A DNA stretch of 29,662 nt from Paratractidigestivibacter sp963630635 (lineage in GTDB: Bacteria; Actinomycetota; Coriobacteriia; Coriobacteriales; Atopobiaceae), in NCBI GenBank assembly GCA_963630635.1, contig CAVGOA010000025.1, positions 1 through 29,662 of the forward strand, read 5' to 3'. The position numbers and the translations under genes were made by a program. The notes under the pieces are model-generated. The model saw only the letters and a list, made by a program, of their open reading frames with translations, made no database searches and had not been told where the DNA came from. Shown here piece after piece: positions 14,678 to 22,591 of this stretch. Each line of letters begins with the position of its first letter. The stretch's first letter is position 1.

Positions 14678-15703
14678 ATGCCCCGCCAGCCGCAGGCCGC
14701 GAAGAAGCGCGTCACCATCAACCAGATCGCCCAGATGGCGGGCACCTCCAAGACTACCGTCTCGTTCTACCTCAACGGCAAGACCGACCGCATGTCGGCC
14801 GATACCCAAGAGCGCGTGCGCCGCGTGATCGAGCAGACCGGCTACGAGCCCTCCCCTCTTGCGCGCGGCATGAACGCCAAGGAAAGCAAGCTCGTGGGCG
14901 TGATCATCGGCGACATCACCAACGCCTTTGCCAACCAGATCGTCAAGGGCATCGACGAGGTCATCTCGGCCAAGGGCTACCGCATGCTCGTCTGCAACTC
15001 CAACTTCGACAAGCAAAACGAGATGGCCTATATCGACCGCCTGCTGGCCCTGGGCGTCGACGGCTTCATCGTGCAACCCACGGCACAGTTCAAAGAGATC
15101 ACGCGCCAGATCGAGGACGCCGGCAAACCGCTGGTCTTCATCGACTCGAAGCTCTACGACTTTGCCTCCAACTGGGTCAAGACCGACAACTACGAGGCCT
15201 CCTACCAGGCAATCGAGGCTTGTGTCGAGAAGGGCTACCAGCATTTCTTGGTAATCACGGCAGAGCCTGGCCTGATCTCTAGCCGCGTCGAACGCATGAG
15301 TGGCTTTGTCGACGCGCTTGAGAACCACGGGCTTTCCTACACGCAGCTCACCATCGAGGGCGACTCCGTGGACGAGCGGAGCCTTGCCGCGTTTCTCGCG
15401 CAGAACATCGACGGCTCCACGCCCACCCTGGTCTTTGCCCCCAACTGCTGGGCGCTGCCCGACATCTACCGCGGTTTTCGCACGTACTACCCCCTCATGC
15501 CCGACCGCGTGGGCCTTTTGGGCTTCGACAACACCGAGTGGGCCAGCGTGGCATCGCCCGCGGTCTCGGTCGTGGTGCAGCCGGCGCGCGAGGAGGGTGC
15601 CACGGCGGCGGCCATCCTGCTTGATGCGATTGCTGGTGCGGGACAGATTGATCCGCACCAGGTCCTGGACTGCGGCGTTCAGTGGGGCGATACCACGCTG
15701 TAG
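14678..15703 (+). CDS. regR: RegR-like LacI-family regulator of unsaturated uronate catabolism
   Basis: A 341-residue LacI-family repressor. The helix-turn-helix TINQIAQMAGTSKTTVSFYLNGK (13-35) and the effector domain (GVIIGDITNAFANQIVKGID, NWVKTDNYEA, FAPNCWALP, GLLGFDNTEWASVASPAVS) resemble, from memory, streptococcal RegR, which represses hyaluronate and unsaturated-uronate genes. Lysine at the first specificity position of the recognition helix is shared with GntR, whose operator also has an ACCGGT centre, and this fits the AAACCGGTTT-type sites before this gene and dhuD. AAGGAG five bases before the ATG at 14678 decides the start. It lies just upstream of the dehydrogenase and isomerase genes it probably controls. 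The ligand is likely a keto-deoxy sugar acid. Confidence 0.86.
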   Translation: MPRQPQAAKKRVTINQIAQMAGTSKTTVSFYLNGKTDRMSADTQERVRRVIEQTGYEPSPLARGMNAKESKLVGVIIGDITNAFANQIVKGIDEVISAKGYRMLVCNSNFDKQNEMAYIDRLLALGVDGFIVQPTAQFKEITRQIEDAGKPLVFIDSKLYDFASNWVKTDNYEASYQAIEACVEKGYQHFLVITAEPGLISSRVERMSGFVDALENHGLSYTQLTIEGDSVDERSLAAFLAQNIDGSTPTLVFAPNCWALPDIYRGFRTYYPLMPDRVGLLGFDNTEWASVASPAVSVVVQPAREEGATAAAILLDAIAGAGQIDPHQVLDCGVQWGDTTL

Positions 15704-15712
15704 CGAGAAAAA

Positions 15713-15782
15713 CTTCCCCAAACCGTAATGGCGAGAAGCCCGATCCTGGGGTTTTGCGAAATCGCATGTCGGTTGGGGGAAG
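15713..15782. repeat. Hairpin downstream of the regR-like gene
   Basis: CTTCCCCAAACCG (15713-15725) pairs with CGGTTGGGGGAAG (15770-15782), 12 of 13 positions. The 44-base loop contains GCGAGAAG and a small GCGA/TCGC stem. There is no T-run. It may form the mRNA 3' end of the regulator. Confidence 0.65.
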
Positions 15783-15792
15783 ATACCTTAAC

Positions 15793-15804
15793 TAAACCGT
15801 TTTA
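15793..15804. promoter_or_regulatory. RegR-type operator, upstream copy
   Basis: TAAACCGTTTTA is a palindrome with one centre mismatch, of the same type as the site 80 bases downstream at the dhuD promoter. The spacing of 80 bp (nearly eight helical turns) would suit looping by a tetrameric or paired LacI-family repressor. Confidence 0.55.
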
Positions 15805-15860
15805 CTGCCTATGCGACTCTTTTGCGAGAATTCCGCTGTCGTTTGTCGATATTTCCGCAG

Positions 15861-15888
15861 TTCTTAGTTGACAAAACCGGTTTACTAT
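15861..15888 (+). promoter_or_regulatory. dhuD promoter with RegR-type operator
   Basis: AAAACCGGTTTA (15873-15884) is a near-perfect palindrome that overlaps a -10-like TACTAT (15883-15888); TTCTTA at 15861-15866 stands 16 bases upstream as a weak -35. A TTGACA at 15868-15873 is also present. Binding here would block transcription of dhuD-dhuI, which starts 58 bases downstream. Confidence 0.66.
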
Positions 15889-15945
15889 CCGAGACTAATC
15901 CGCAAGTTGCAAACACAGGCTTTCAAACCAGATTGGAAGTACCAA

Positions 15946-16755
15946 ATGGCAAACGTACTTGATAGCTTCAACCTTGACGGCAAGGTCGCCCTGGTCACCG
16001 GCGCGACCTACGGCATTGGCATGGCCATCGCCGAGGCCCTGGGCCAGGCCGGCGCCAAGATCGCCTTCAACGCCCGTCACGCCGACAAGGTCGAGCAGGC
16101 AGAGGCCCACTACCGCGAGGCCGGCCTCACCGCCAAGGGCTACGTGTGTGACGTGTGCGACGAGGCTCAGGTCGCAGATCTTCTCGCCAACATCAAGGCT
16201 GACCTGGGCAGCACCCCCGATATCCTGGTCAACAACGCCGGCATTATCAAGCGCATCCCCATGTGCGAGATGAGCGTCGACGAGTGGCGCCAGGTCGTCG
16301 ACACCGACCTCACCGCCCCCTTCATCGTGAGCAAGGCCTGCATCCCCTCGATGGTCGAGAAGGGCCACGGCAAGATCATCAACATCTGCTCGATGATGAG
16401 CGAGCTGGGCCGCGAGACCGTGAGCGCCTACGCGGCGGCCAAGGGCGGTTTGAAGATGCTCACACGCAACATCTGCTCGGAGTTTGGCGAGGCCAACATC
16501 CAGTGCAACGGCATTGGGCCGGGCTACATCGCCACCCCGCAGACCGCCCCGCTGCGCGAGCGCCAGGCCGACGGCAGCCGTCACCCCTTTGACGCCTTCA
16601 TCGTAAGCAAGACCCCGGCTGCCCGTTGGGGCACCCCCGAGGACCTCATGGGCCCGGCCGTGTTCCTGGCCTCCGACGCCTCGAACTTTGTCAACGGCCA
16701 CGTGCTCTACGTCGACGGCGGCATTCTGGCATACATCGGCAAGCAGCCTCAGTAG
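15946..16755 (+). CDS. dhuD: SDR dehydrogenase, DhuD/KduD type (often labelled gluconate 5-dehydrogenase)
   Basis: A 269-residue short-chain dehydrogenase. The nucleotide-binding TGATYGIG is at 18-25 and NNAG at 96-99; the catalytic serine, tyrosine and lysine are in ICSMMSELGRETVSAYAAAKGG (Ser149, Tyr162, Lys166). The long conserved stretch from GRETVSAYAAAKGG to YVDGGILAYIGKQP is the signature of enzymes annotated as gluconate 5-dehydrogenase. In streptococcal glycosaminoglycan clusters the same protein reduces 3-deoxy-D-glycero-2,5-hexodiulosonate to KDG (DhuD). Because the next gene is the matching isomerase and kdgK-eda lie nearby, that role is preferred. GGAAG six bases before ATG sets the start, and a RegR-type operator overlaps the promoter. 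Confidence 0.88.
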   Translation: MANVLDSFNLDGKVALVTGATYGIGMAIAEALGQAGAKIAFNARHADKVEQAEAHYREAGLTAKGYVCDVCDEAQVADLLANIKADLGSTPDILVNNAGIIKRIPMCEMSVDEWRQVVDTDLTAPFIVSKACIPSMVEKGHGKIINICSMMSELGRETVSAYAAAKGGLKMLTRNICSEFGEANIQCNGIGPGYIATPQTAPLRERQADGSRHPFDAFIVSKTPAARWGTPEDLMGPAVFLASDASNFVNGHVLYVDGGILAYIGKQPQ

Positions 16756-16768
16756 TTGACGCTGCGGT

Positions 16769-16860
16769 CGCGTGGGACAGCGCATCTTGCCGCTCATTCG
16801 TCGGTCGCGTACTTAGTACGCTTCCCTCCTCTTTCACGGCAATCTGCACCGCCCCACGCG
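16769..16860. repeat. Long imperfect hairpin, copy 2 of the GTACTTAGTAC family
   Basis: A 92-bp imperfect palindrome in the dhuD-dhuI gap. The outer arms CGCGTGGG / CCCACGCG, inner TTGCCG / CGGCAA and tip GCGTAC-TTA-GTACGC (16807-16821) share the tip and overall design of the element at 6852-6945. It sits between two genes that are probably cotranscribed, so it may set relative expression or mRNA processing. Confidence 0.72.
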
Positions 16861-16920
16861 CCCTCGCTGACATATTTATAACCAGCACTTCTCCCTCATT
16901 TCAGACGAAAGGAACGAACC

Positions 16921-17562
16921 ATGAAGATCGCCCTTATCAACGAGAACTCCCAGAACGCCAAGAACCCCATGATCGAGGCTGCGCTTAAGAAGGTCGTCGA
17001 GCCCATGGGCCACACCGTCTACAACTACGGCATGTACGCCGACGCCGACTCCAAGCCGCTGACCTACGTGCAGAACGGCATCCTGGCCGCCGTGCTGCTC
17101 AACTCCGGCGCCGCCGACTACGTCGTGACCGGCTGCGGCACCGGCGAGGGCGCAATGCTGGCCTGCAACTCCTTCCCCGGCGTGCTTTGCGGCCACGTTG
17201 CCGACCCTCTGGACGCCTACACCTTTGCGCAGGTCAACGACGGTAACGCCGTGTCCATGCCCTTCGCCCTCAAGAACGGCTGGGGCCAGGAGCTCAACCT
17301 TGAGTACACCTTCGAGAAGCTCTTTGGCTTTGGCTCGGGCAACGGCTACCCCGCCGAGCGCGTCGAGCCCGAGCAGCGCAACAAGAAGATCCTTGACGGT
17401 GTCCGCGCCGTGACCATGCGCCCGCTCGTCGACGTCCTCGGCGAGATCGACCAGGACCTGGTCAAGGGCGCCCTGGCCGGCGAGCACTTCCAGGAGTACT
17501 TCTTTGCCAACGCCACCGACGAGGCCATCATCGCCAAGGTCAAGGAGCTGCTGGGCCTCTAA
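16921..17562 (+). CDS. dhuI: RpiB/LacAB-fold sugar isomerase, DhuI type
   Basis: A 213-residue protein of the RpiB/LacA/LacB fold, longer than true RpiB (about 150). Conserved stretches are NENSQNAKNP (7-16), VVTGCGTGEGAMLACNSFPGV (68-88, with the active-site cysteine 72) and GHVADPLDAY (91-100). In streptococci a protein of this type next to DhuD isomerises 4-deoxy-L-threo-5-hexosulose uronate (the opened unsaturated uronate) and replaces KduI. The same gene pair and the RegR-like regulator here support that role over ribose-5-phosphate isomerase. AAAGGA lies eight bases before the ATG. It is the last gene of a dhuD-dhuI unit and is followed by a strong terminator. Confidence 0.87.
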   Translation: MKIALINENSQNAKNPMIEAALKKVVEPMGHTVYNYGMYADADSKPLTYVQNGILAAVLLNSGAADYVVTGCGTGEGAMLACNSFPGVLCGHVADPLDAYTFAQVNDGNAVSMPFALKNGWGQELNLEYTFEKLFGFGSGNGYPAERVEPEQRNKKILDGVRAVTMRPLVDVLGEIDQDLVKGALAGEHFQEYFFANATDEAIIAKVKELLGL

Positions 17563-17587
17563 GGTCAACTCCCCTACCCCCTACATG

Positions 17588-17628
17588 GGCCGGGCGCCGC
17601 GATTCAACCGCGGCGCCCGGCCTTTTTT
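17588..17628 (+). terminator. Intrinsic terminator of dhuD-dhuI
   Basis: GGCCGGGCGCCGCG (17588-17601) pairs with CGCGGCGCCCGGCC (17609-17622) around a short loop and is followed by TTTTTT (17623-17628). It is an unusually stable, perfect stem. Confidence 0.95.
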
Positions 17629-17653
17629 CGTACGTATGGCGGACGCGGCATAG

Positions 17654-17713
17654 AAATCCCCTGCATTCCGTGCTATTTTTCGCCTTAAAAATGGCACGGA
17701 ATGCAGGGGATTT
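17654..17713. repeat. AAATCCCCTGCA hairpin repeat, copy 2 (bidirectional terminator)
   Basis: Arms of 27 bases (17654-17680 and 17687-17713, starting AAATCCCCTGCATTCCGTGC) pair with one wobble and a six-base loop. The flank GACGCGGCATAG on the left and TTTTGGGTTGG on the right are shared with copy 3 at 22507-22567. It lies between convergent dhuI and the ABC genes and can terminate the latter. Confidence 0.88.
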
Positions 17714-17732
17714 TGGGTTGGGGGTCAGGCAG

Positions 17733-19490
17733 CTAAAGTTGCCAGCCGGCAGACTCCTTTTGCAGCTCGACCATATGAGCAAACTCGCCACCTGCGGCCA
17801 TGAGCTCGGCGGGGCTGCCTTGCTCTGCCACCACACCGTCCTTAAGAACGACAACCTTATCGGCGTTCTCGACCGTGCGCATACGGTGCGCGATCACGAT
17901 GACGGTCTTTCCCACCAGCAGGCGGCTCAACGCCTCCTGTACCTGCGTCTCGTTCTCGACGTCCAAGCTTGCCGTCGCCTCGTCGAGAAGGACGATAGGC
18001 GCGTCCTTGAGCAACGCCCGGGCGATAGAGATGCGCTGACGCTCTCCGCCCGAGAGCTTGGAGCCGTTCTCGCCGATCATCGTGTCGTAGCCGGCCGGCA
18101 TGCGGCTCACGAACTCGTCGCAGTTGGCGGCGCGCGCGGCAGCCAGAACCTCCTTGTCGGTGGCGTCGCGCCGACCCAGGCGGATGTTACCCATCACCGT
18201 GTCGTCAAAGAGAAGGACGTCCTGGAACACGATGGCGTAGTCGCGCAGAAGTACCTCGGGGTCTACGGTGGCCACGTCCACCCCGCCCACGCGCACCGTG
18301 CCCGCCGTGGCGTCCCAGAAGCGGGCAGCCAGGCGGCTCACCGTGGACTTGCCTGAGCCGGAAGGCCCAACAAGTGCCGTGACCTGGCCTTCCTTTGCGG
18401 TAAAACTCACATCGCGCAGGACCTTCTCGCCAGCTCGGCCGTCTGGACCCGCGCCGTAGCCAAAGGCAACGTGGTCGAACACGACATCGTGACCGGTGGG
18501 CGTAAACTGCGCGGCTCCTTTGGCAAGCGGCTCATCCATAATGGCGCGCATACGCTTGGCCGAGCCCTCGGCCATGAAGAGCTCGGCGATGAGCACGAGC
18601 GCCTGGTCGAACGGCGCGTAGATGCGGCTCACCATGAGCAGGTAGGCAAACATGACCATGAAGTCGATCTGGCCCGCGGCCAGCATAGACGCGCCCGTCA
18701 CCAGCGTAGTCGCGATGCCCAGACGCAGAATTGCGTAGGCCGAGTTGACGATAAGACCGTTTGCTAGCTCTCCGCGGGCGGTCTCGTGCTCGCTCGCGTC
18801 GATCGTGGCGGCAAGGCCGGCCAGGTAGTGCGCCTCTTGGTTGGTGGCGCGGATCTCGCGCACGCACTCGAGGGTCTCTTGGATGGCCTCGGTCACGCCC
18901 ACCTTGGACGCGCGCACGGAGTCGACGATGGGCGCCATGGGACGCCGCGTGGCAAACAACAAGGCAAATGCCACCGGCACGCTCCAGAACGCAGCCAACG
19001 AGAGTTGCCAGCAGAAGAAAAGCGACCCCACAAAGACGATGGCGCTCGCGATGACGGCGCCCCAAAGCTCGCCCAGCACGTGGCTGTACGCGTGCTCCAT
19101 GGTCTGAACGTCGCCCATGATGGTCTCGGTGAGATCGGCCAGGTCACGGCGTCCAAAGAACGACAGGGGCAGACGGCGCAGGTGCTCGGCGATGGCGATG
19201 CGCTGGTTGCCGCTCTCTTCGTAAAAGACGCAGTAGGTGTTGAGGTATTGCTGCATATTGGACGCAAAGAGAAGGACGGCGAAGATGAGAAGCCCCAGGC
19301 AGAAGGGTGCGGCGCTGGGCAGCGAGCCGCCTTGCGTCAAGTGCGCCAGGAACCCGGCCATGGCGTAGAAGAGAAACGCCATGCCGGCCATGATCACGAT
19401 GTTTGTCACGGTCGTCCAAAAGATACCGCGGCGCACGCCGGCGATGGCTTTATCCGAGAGGAAGTACTTCTCTTTAAGTGAGGCGAACAT
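17733..19490 (-). CDS. ABC transporter half-molecule (membrane plus ATPase), second subunit
   Basis: A 585-residue exporter-fold ABC half-transporter. About six membrane segments lie in residues 25-310 (for example 29-50, 63-76, 145-182, 256-300). The ATPase domain has Walker A GPSGSGKS (375-382), signature LSGGERQ (479-485), Walker B IVLLDEATASLD (499-510) and the H-loop in IVIAHRM. The start ATG overlaps the TAA stop of the upstream ABC gene by one base (TAATG), with AAAGGAGG before it, so the two are translationally coupled and should form a heterodimer. The divergent AraC gene upstream makes the arrangement resemble YbtPQ or IrtAB siderophore transporters. The substrate is not determined by sequence. 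Confidence 0.9.
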   Translation of the reverse strand: MFASLKEKYFLSDKAIAGVRRGIFWTTVTNIVIMAGMAFLFYAMAGFLAHLTQGGSLPSAAPFCLGLLIFAVLLFASNMQQYLNTYCVFYEESGNQRIAIAEHLRRLPLSFFGRRDLADLTETIMGDVQTMEHAYSHVLGELWGAVIASAIVFVGSLFFCWQLSLAAFWSVPVAFALLFATRRPMAPIVDSVRASKVGVTEAIQETLECVREIRATNQEAHYLAGLAATIDASEHETARGELANGLIVNSAYAILRLGIATTLVTGASMLAAGQIDFMVMFAYLLMVSRIYAPFDQALVLIAELFMAEGSAKRMRAIMDEPLAKGAAQFTPTGHDVVFDHVAFGYGAGPDGRAGEKVLRDVSFTAKEGQVTALVGPSGSGKSTVSRLAARFWDATAGTVRVGGVDVATVDPEVLLRDYAIVFQDVLLFDDTVMGNIRLGRRDATDKEVLAAARAANCDEFVSRMPAGYDTMIGENGSKLSGGERQRISIARALLKDAPIVLLDEATASLDVENETQVQEALSRLLVGKTVIVIAHRMRTVENADKVVVLKDGVVAEQGSPAELMAAGGEFAHMVELQKESAGWQL

Positions 19491-21328
19491 TAGGCCTCGC
19501 CTCCTTTGCTCGAGCTTTCGATTTTCCAGCTGGCGGCGCACTCGTAATCGACCCACATGCGCGCGTAAAGGCCGTCGACTGCCAGAAGCTCCTCGTGACG
19601 GCCCTGCTCAGCAACGTGGCCGTGATCGAGCACCACGATCTTGTCGGCGCCCACAACGGTAGAGAGCCGATGCGCGATCATAATGACCGTGCGACCAGCG
19701 GCCAGGCGCGAGAAAGCCCGCTGGATAAGGATCTCGTTCTCGGGATCCGCGAATGCCGTGGCCTCGTCCAATACCACGATGGGCGCGTCTTTGAGGATTG
19801 CGCGGGCCAGCGCCACGCGCTGAACCTCGCCGCCTGAAAGGTAGGCTCCGCCGGCGCCGAGCATGGTGTTCGCGCCTTGCGGGAGTTTCTCGACAATATC
19901 GTCGCATTGAGCAGAGTGAAGCGCAGCCATGACCTCGCTATCGGTGGCGTCCGGGCGAGCGGCGCGAACGTTGTCGGCCAGGCTCCGCTTAAAGAGGCGG
20001 TTTGTCTGAAAGACGAATGCCACCTGGTCCATGAGCTCGTGCGGGTCCATGTCACACACATCGACGCCGCCCACGCGCACGCTGCCGCCGTCGACATCCC
20101 AAAAGCGCGGGACAAGCTGGGCGCAAGTGGACTTGCCCCCGCCCGAGGGCCCCACAAGGGCAAGCGTTGTGCCCGCCGGGACCTCAAAGCTCACGTGGTC
20201 GACGGCCGGGTTCTCGGCGCCGGCATAAGTGAAGGTCACGTTATCGAAAACGACGTCGTTGCCCGCCGGGTGGCGCGGCGTCGAGGGCACAGACAGGGGC
20301 TTCTCGGCCAGCACGCCGCGCACGCGCCCAAGCGAGTCGCCCGCCATCTGCGAGGCCTCGCTGACGAACATCAGCTTGGCCATGGCCGTCGGGATTACCG
20401 CCGAGAAGATCGCGTAGAACGCGAAGTTGGCCACAAAGCGCGCGAAGTCCTTCTCACCGGGAGCCAGCAGCAGGGCGACCGGCACCAGGAACATAACAAG
20501 ACCGTTTAATGCCGTGAGGTTTGCCACCTGAGGCACGCGGCAGAAGGTGCCCGCGTAGTCCTGGGCCATGCGCGCGTAGTCGGCGATGCTGTCGTGGAAG
20601 GCCTTGAACGAGTAGACCGTCTGCTGGAAGACCTTGACCACGGGAATGCCGCGAACGTACTCGGTGCCCGTCTTGTTCATGCGCACGGCGGCCGCCATGT
20701 ATTGCTGCATGAACTCCATGCCCTTGCCGCTCATCATGGTGGCAAGGGCGGCGACGCTCACCACCACGGCAACCAGGCAGGCGGCGCCCAGGCGCCAGTC
20801 GAACGCCGCGAGCATGACGAGCATGCCCACCACCATGGCGACCGAGCCCGCAGAGTCGGGCAGCATGTGGGCAAGCAGGGTCTCGGTCGAGGCGGCGCAA
20901 CCGTCCACGATGCGGCGCAGCTCGCCGGTGGCGTGCGCGTCGAAGTAGCCAAGGGGCAGGCGCAGCAGGTGCTCGGTTACCTGTTTGCGCATGTTGGAGG
21001 CGCAGCGAAAAGCCGCCAGGTGGCAGCACATAAGCGCCAGGAAGTAGAGCGCGATGCCCGCCACGGCCAGGCCCACGGCCCACCAGCCATAGGCGGCCAG
21101 GCCCGTGGCCCGGCTCCAGTTGGGAGCCACGGCAAGAAGGTCGCGCGTGGCCAGCCAGATGCACACGTAGGGGCCAAAACCCAGCAGCTGCGACGCCGCG
21201 GACAGGGCGCAGCCCAGGTAACTCAAGACGCGCCGGTCGCCCGCGAACGCGAGAAGATCACCGATGCCCCCGCCCTTCTTTGCAGCGGGCTTCTCGCCCG
21301 CCACAGCCTCTTTCTTCTCGTCAGCCAT
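19490..21328 (-). CDS. ABC transporter half-molecule (membrane plus ATPase), first subunit
   Basis: A 612-residue partner of the downstream ABC gene. A Lys/Ala-rich cytoplasmic N-terminus (1-22) precedes the membrane domain (segments near 33-62, 83-105, 160-195, 275-320). The ATPase domain has Walker A GPSGGGKS (393-400), signature LSGGEVQ (497-503), Walker B with D-loop VVLDEATAFADPENE (518-532) and H-loop MIAHRL. The D-loop departs from the common SALD, which is often seen in one subunit of heterodimeric transporters. AAAGGA seven bases before the ATG at 21328 decides the start. It is transcribed away from the AraC gene through a 122-bp control region. Import of a siderophore-like compound by an exporter-fold pair is possible; export is equally compatible. 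Confidence 0.9.
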   Translation of the reverse strand: MADEKKEAVAGEKPAAKKGGGIGDLLAFAGDRRVLSYLGCALSAASQLLGFGPYVCIWLATRDLLAVAPNWSRATGLAAYGWWAVGLAVAGIALYFLALMCCHLAAFRCASNMRKQVTEHLLRLPLGYFDAHATGELRRIVDGCAASTETLLAHMLPDSAGSVAMVVGMLVMLAAFDWRLGAACLVAVVVSVAALATMMSGKGMEFMQQYMAAAVRMNKTGTEYVRGIPVVKVFQQTVYSFKAFHDSIADYARMAQDYAGTFCRVPQVANLTALNGLVMFLVPVALLLAPGEKDFARFVANFAFYAIFSAVIPTAMAKLMFVSEASQMAGDSLGRVRGVLAEKPLSVPSTPRHPAGNDVVFDNVTFTYAGAENPAVDHVSFEVPAGTTLALVGPSGGGKSTCAQLVPRFWDVDGGSVRVGGVDVCDMDPHELMDQVAFVFQTNRLFKRSLADNVRAARPDATDSEVMAALHSAQCDDIVEKLPQGANTMLGAGGAYLSGGEVQRVALARAILKDAPIVVLDEATAFADPENEILIQRAFSRLAAGRTVIMIAHRLSTVVGADKIVVLDHGHVAEQGRHEELLAVDGLYARMWVDYECAASWKIESSSKGGEA

Positions 21329-21349
21329 CTGTCGTCCTTTCGTTTGGCC

Positions 21350-21378
21350 TTGAGAGTTAACCTGTGCAAACTTATCAT
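21350..21378 (+). promoter_or_regulatory. Promoter of the AraC gene
   Basis: TTGAGA (21350-21355) and TATCAT (21373-21378) are separated by exactly 17 bases, a good vegetative promoter 72 bases before the AraC start. It lies within 50 bases of the ABC start codon, so one regulator could control both directions. Confidence 0.6.
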
Positions 21379-21450
21379 GGTGAGAATACCGGGCGACAGC
21401 GTTGTCCCGAGTCCTGGACGATTACGTAAAGGTTGGAGACGTTTTCATAC

Positions 21451-22482
21451 ATGGCACGCAGTTCTACCTCACATATCGAGCAGCTCTACGCGCCTCAGTT
21501 CGAGCAGTTTGGCCTTGCGCTTGAGCCGGGCCGCGGCGGCGCCGTATTGCAGGCCAAGGTCGTGAACGAGATTGGCGCAGGCAGCGCTTGGATAATGCCG
21601 GTTTCAAAGGATTGCCTGGTCATGGAGCATGTCGTGACACCCGCCCGCGACATGCGCCTGCTCGAGCAGACCTTTGAGCCCTACGCCTGCGCGTCATTGA
21701 TGAACGCGAGCACGTTGTCGTGCATGCCCCAAAACGGCATCGTGCCGGGGTGCGTGTCGCCGCGCGAGGACGCCTGGGCCAAAAACGGCTCCCAGCCGAG
21801 CAGCACTTTGTGCACCTTTGTGCAAAGCAGCCTGCACGACCAGTACAGCCCGCTAAAGGCCGGAATGACCTACCGGTCCCGCTCGGTTCTCTTCTTATCC
21901 AGCTTCTTCAACGAGCTTGAGCAGCAATGGCCCGGCGAGTTCACGGGGCTCTTTGGCGCCTTCGATGGCCACTGGCCCGAGGAGGCCCGTGCGGCCATGA
22001 CCCACGGGCTGCAACGGCTTAACTACCCAAGCGCCGACCGGGCCGGGGCGTGTCTTCGCCTGCGCTCCGTGGTCGACGCGATGGTCGCCGAGCTCGCATG
22101 CGCGCACGCCGCCGAGAAAGGCGCCCGCCAGGCGCAAGGCACTCGGGCCTCGGCGAGCCTTGCCGCCCAGGCCGCGGCGCTCATCGAACAGGCGATTGAC
22201 GAGGGCGCCCAGCTGGGCGTGGACGAGGCCGCGGCACGCCTTTACGTGAGCCGCTCCAAGCTCTGCGCCGTTTTCAAGGCCGAGACGGGCGAGGGCCTGG
22301 CCGCCTACGCCCGGCGCCGGCGTATCGAACGGGCACGCGAGCTTCTGGCCGATGAAACCCTAAGCGTGGCGCAAGTGGCCGCGCGCCTTGGCTATCAGCG
22401 GCAATCCGCCTTCTCGCAAGCGTTCAAGCAGGCCAGCGGCGTCTCCCCCACCCAATGGCGCGAGGGCTATGGGCAGATGTGA
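21451..22482 (+). CDS. AraC-family transcriptional regulator, likely of the ABC transporter
   Basis: A 343-residue regulator with an N-terminal ligand or dimer domain without recognised motifs, an Ala-rich linker (about 225-245) and a C-terminal pair of helix-turn-helix motifs. The first runs over VDEAAARLYVSRSKLCAVFKAETGEGLAAYARRRRIERAREL in two parts, and the second is LSVAQVAARLGYQRQSAFSQAFKQASGVSPTQWR, the AraC signature. The ATG at 21451 has GGAG 12 bases upstream, rather far; a TTG six codons earlier is an alternative. It diverges from the ABC pair, as ybtA does from ybtPQ. The cysteine-containing N-terminal part may bind a small molecule, but this is not shown. Confidence 0.85.
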   Translation: MARSSTSHIEQLYAPQFEQFGLALEPGRGGAVLQAKVVNEIGAGSAWIMPVSKDCLVMEHVVTPARDMRLLEQTFEPYACASLMNASTLSCMPQNGIVPGCVSPREDAWAKNGSQPSSTLCTFVQSSLHDQYSPLKAGMTYRSRSVLFLSSFFNELEQQWPGEFTGLFGAFDGHWPEEARAAMTHGLQRLNYPSADRAGACLRLRSVVDAMVAELACAHAAEKGARQAQGTRASASLAAQAAALIEQAIDEGAQLGVDEAAARLYVSRSKLCAVFKAETGEGLAAYARRRRIERARELLADETLSVAQVAARLGYQRQSAFSQAFKQASGVSPTQWREGYGQM

Positions 22483-22506
22483 GGGCCCAACTACGACGCG
22501 GCATAG

Positions 22507-22567
22507 AAATCCCCTGCATTCCGTGCCGTTTTTCGACTTGAAAATGGCATGGAATGCAGGGGATTTT
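22507..22567. repeat. AAATCCCCTGCA hairpin repeat, copy 3 (bidirectional terminator)
   Basis: The arms at 22507-22533 and 22541-22567 pair over most of 27 bases with a few mismatches near the tip. The left flank GACGCGGCATAG and right flank TTTTGGGTTGG match copy 2. It lies between the convergent AraC and YczE-like genes. Confidence 0.85.
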
Positions 22568-22591
22568 GGGTTGGCGCGGAGAAGTGCCCCT

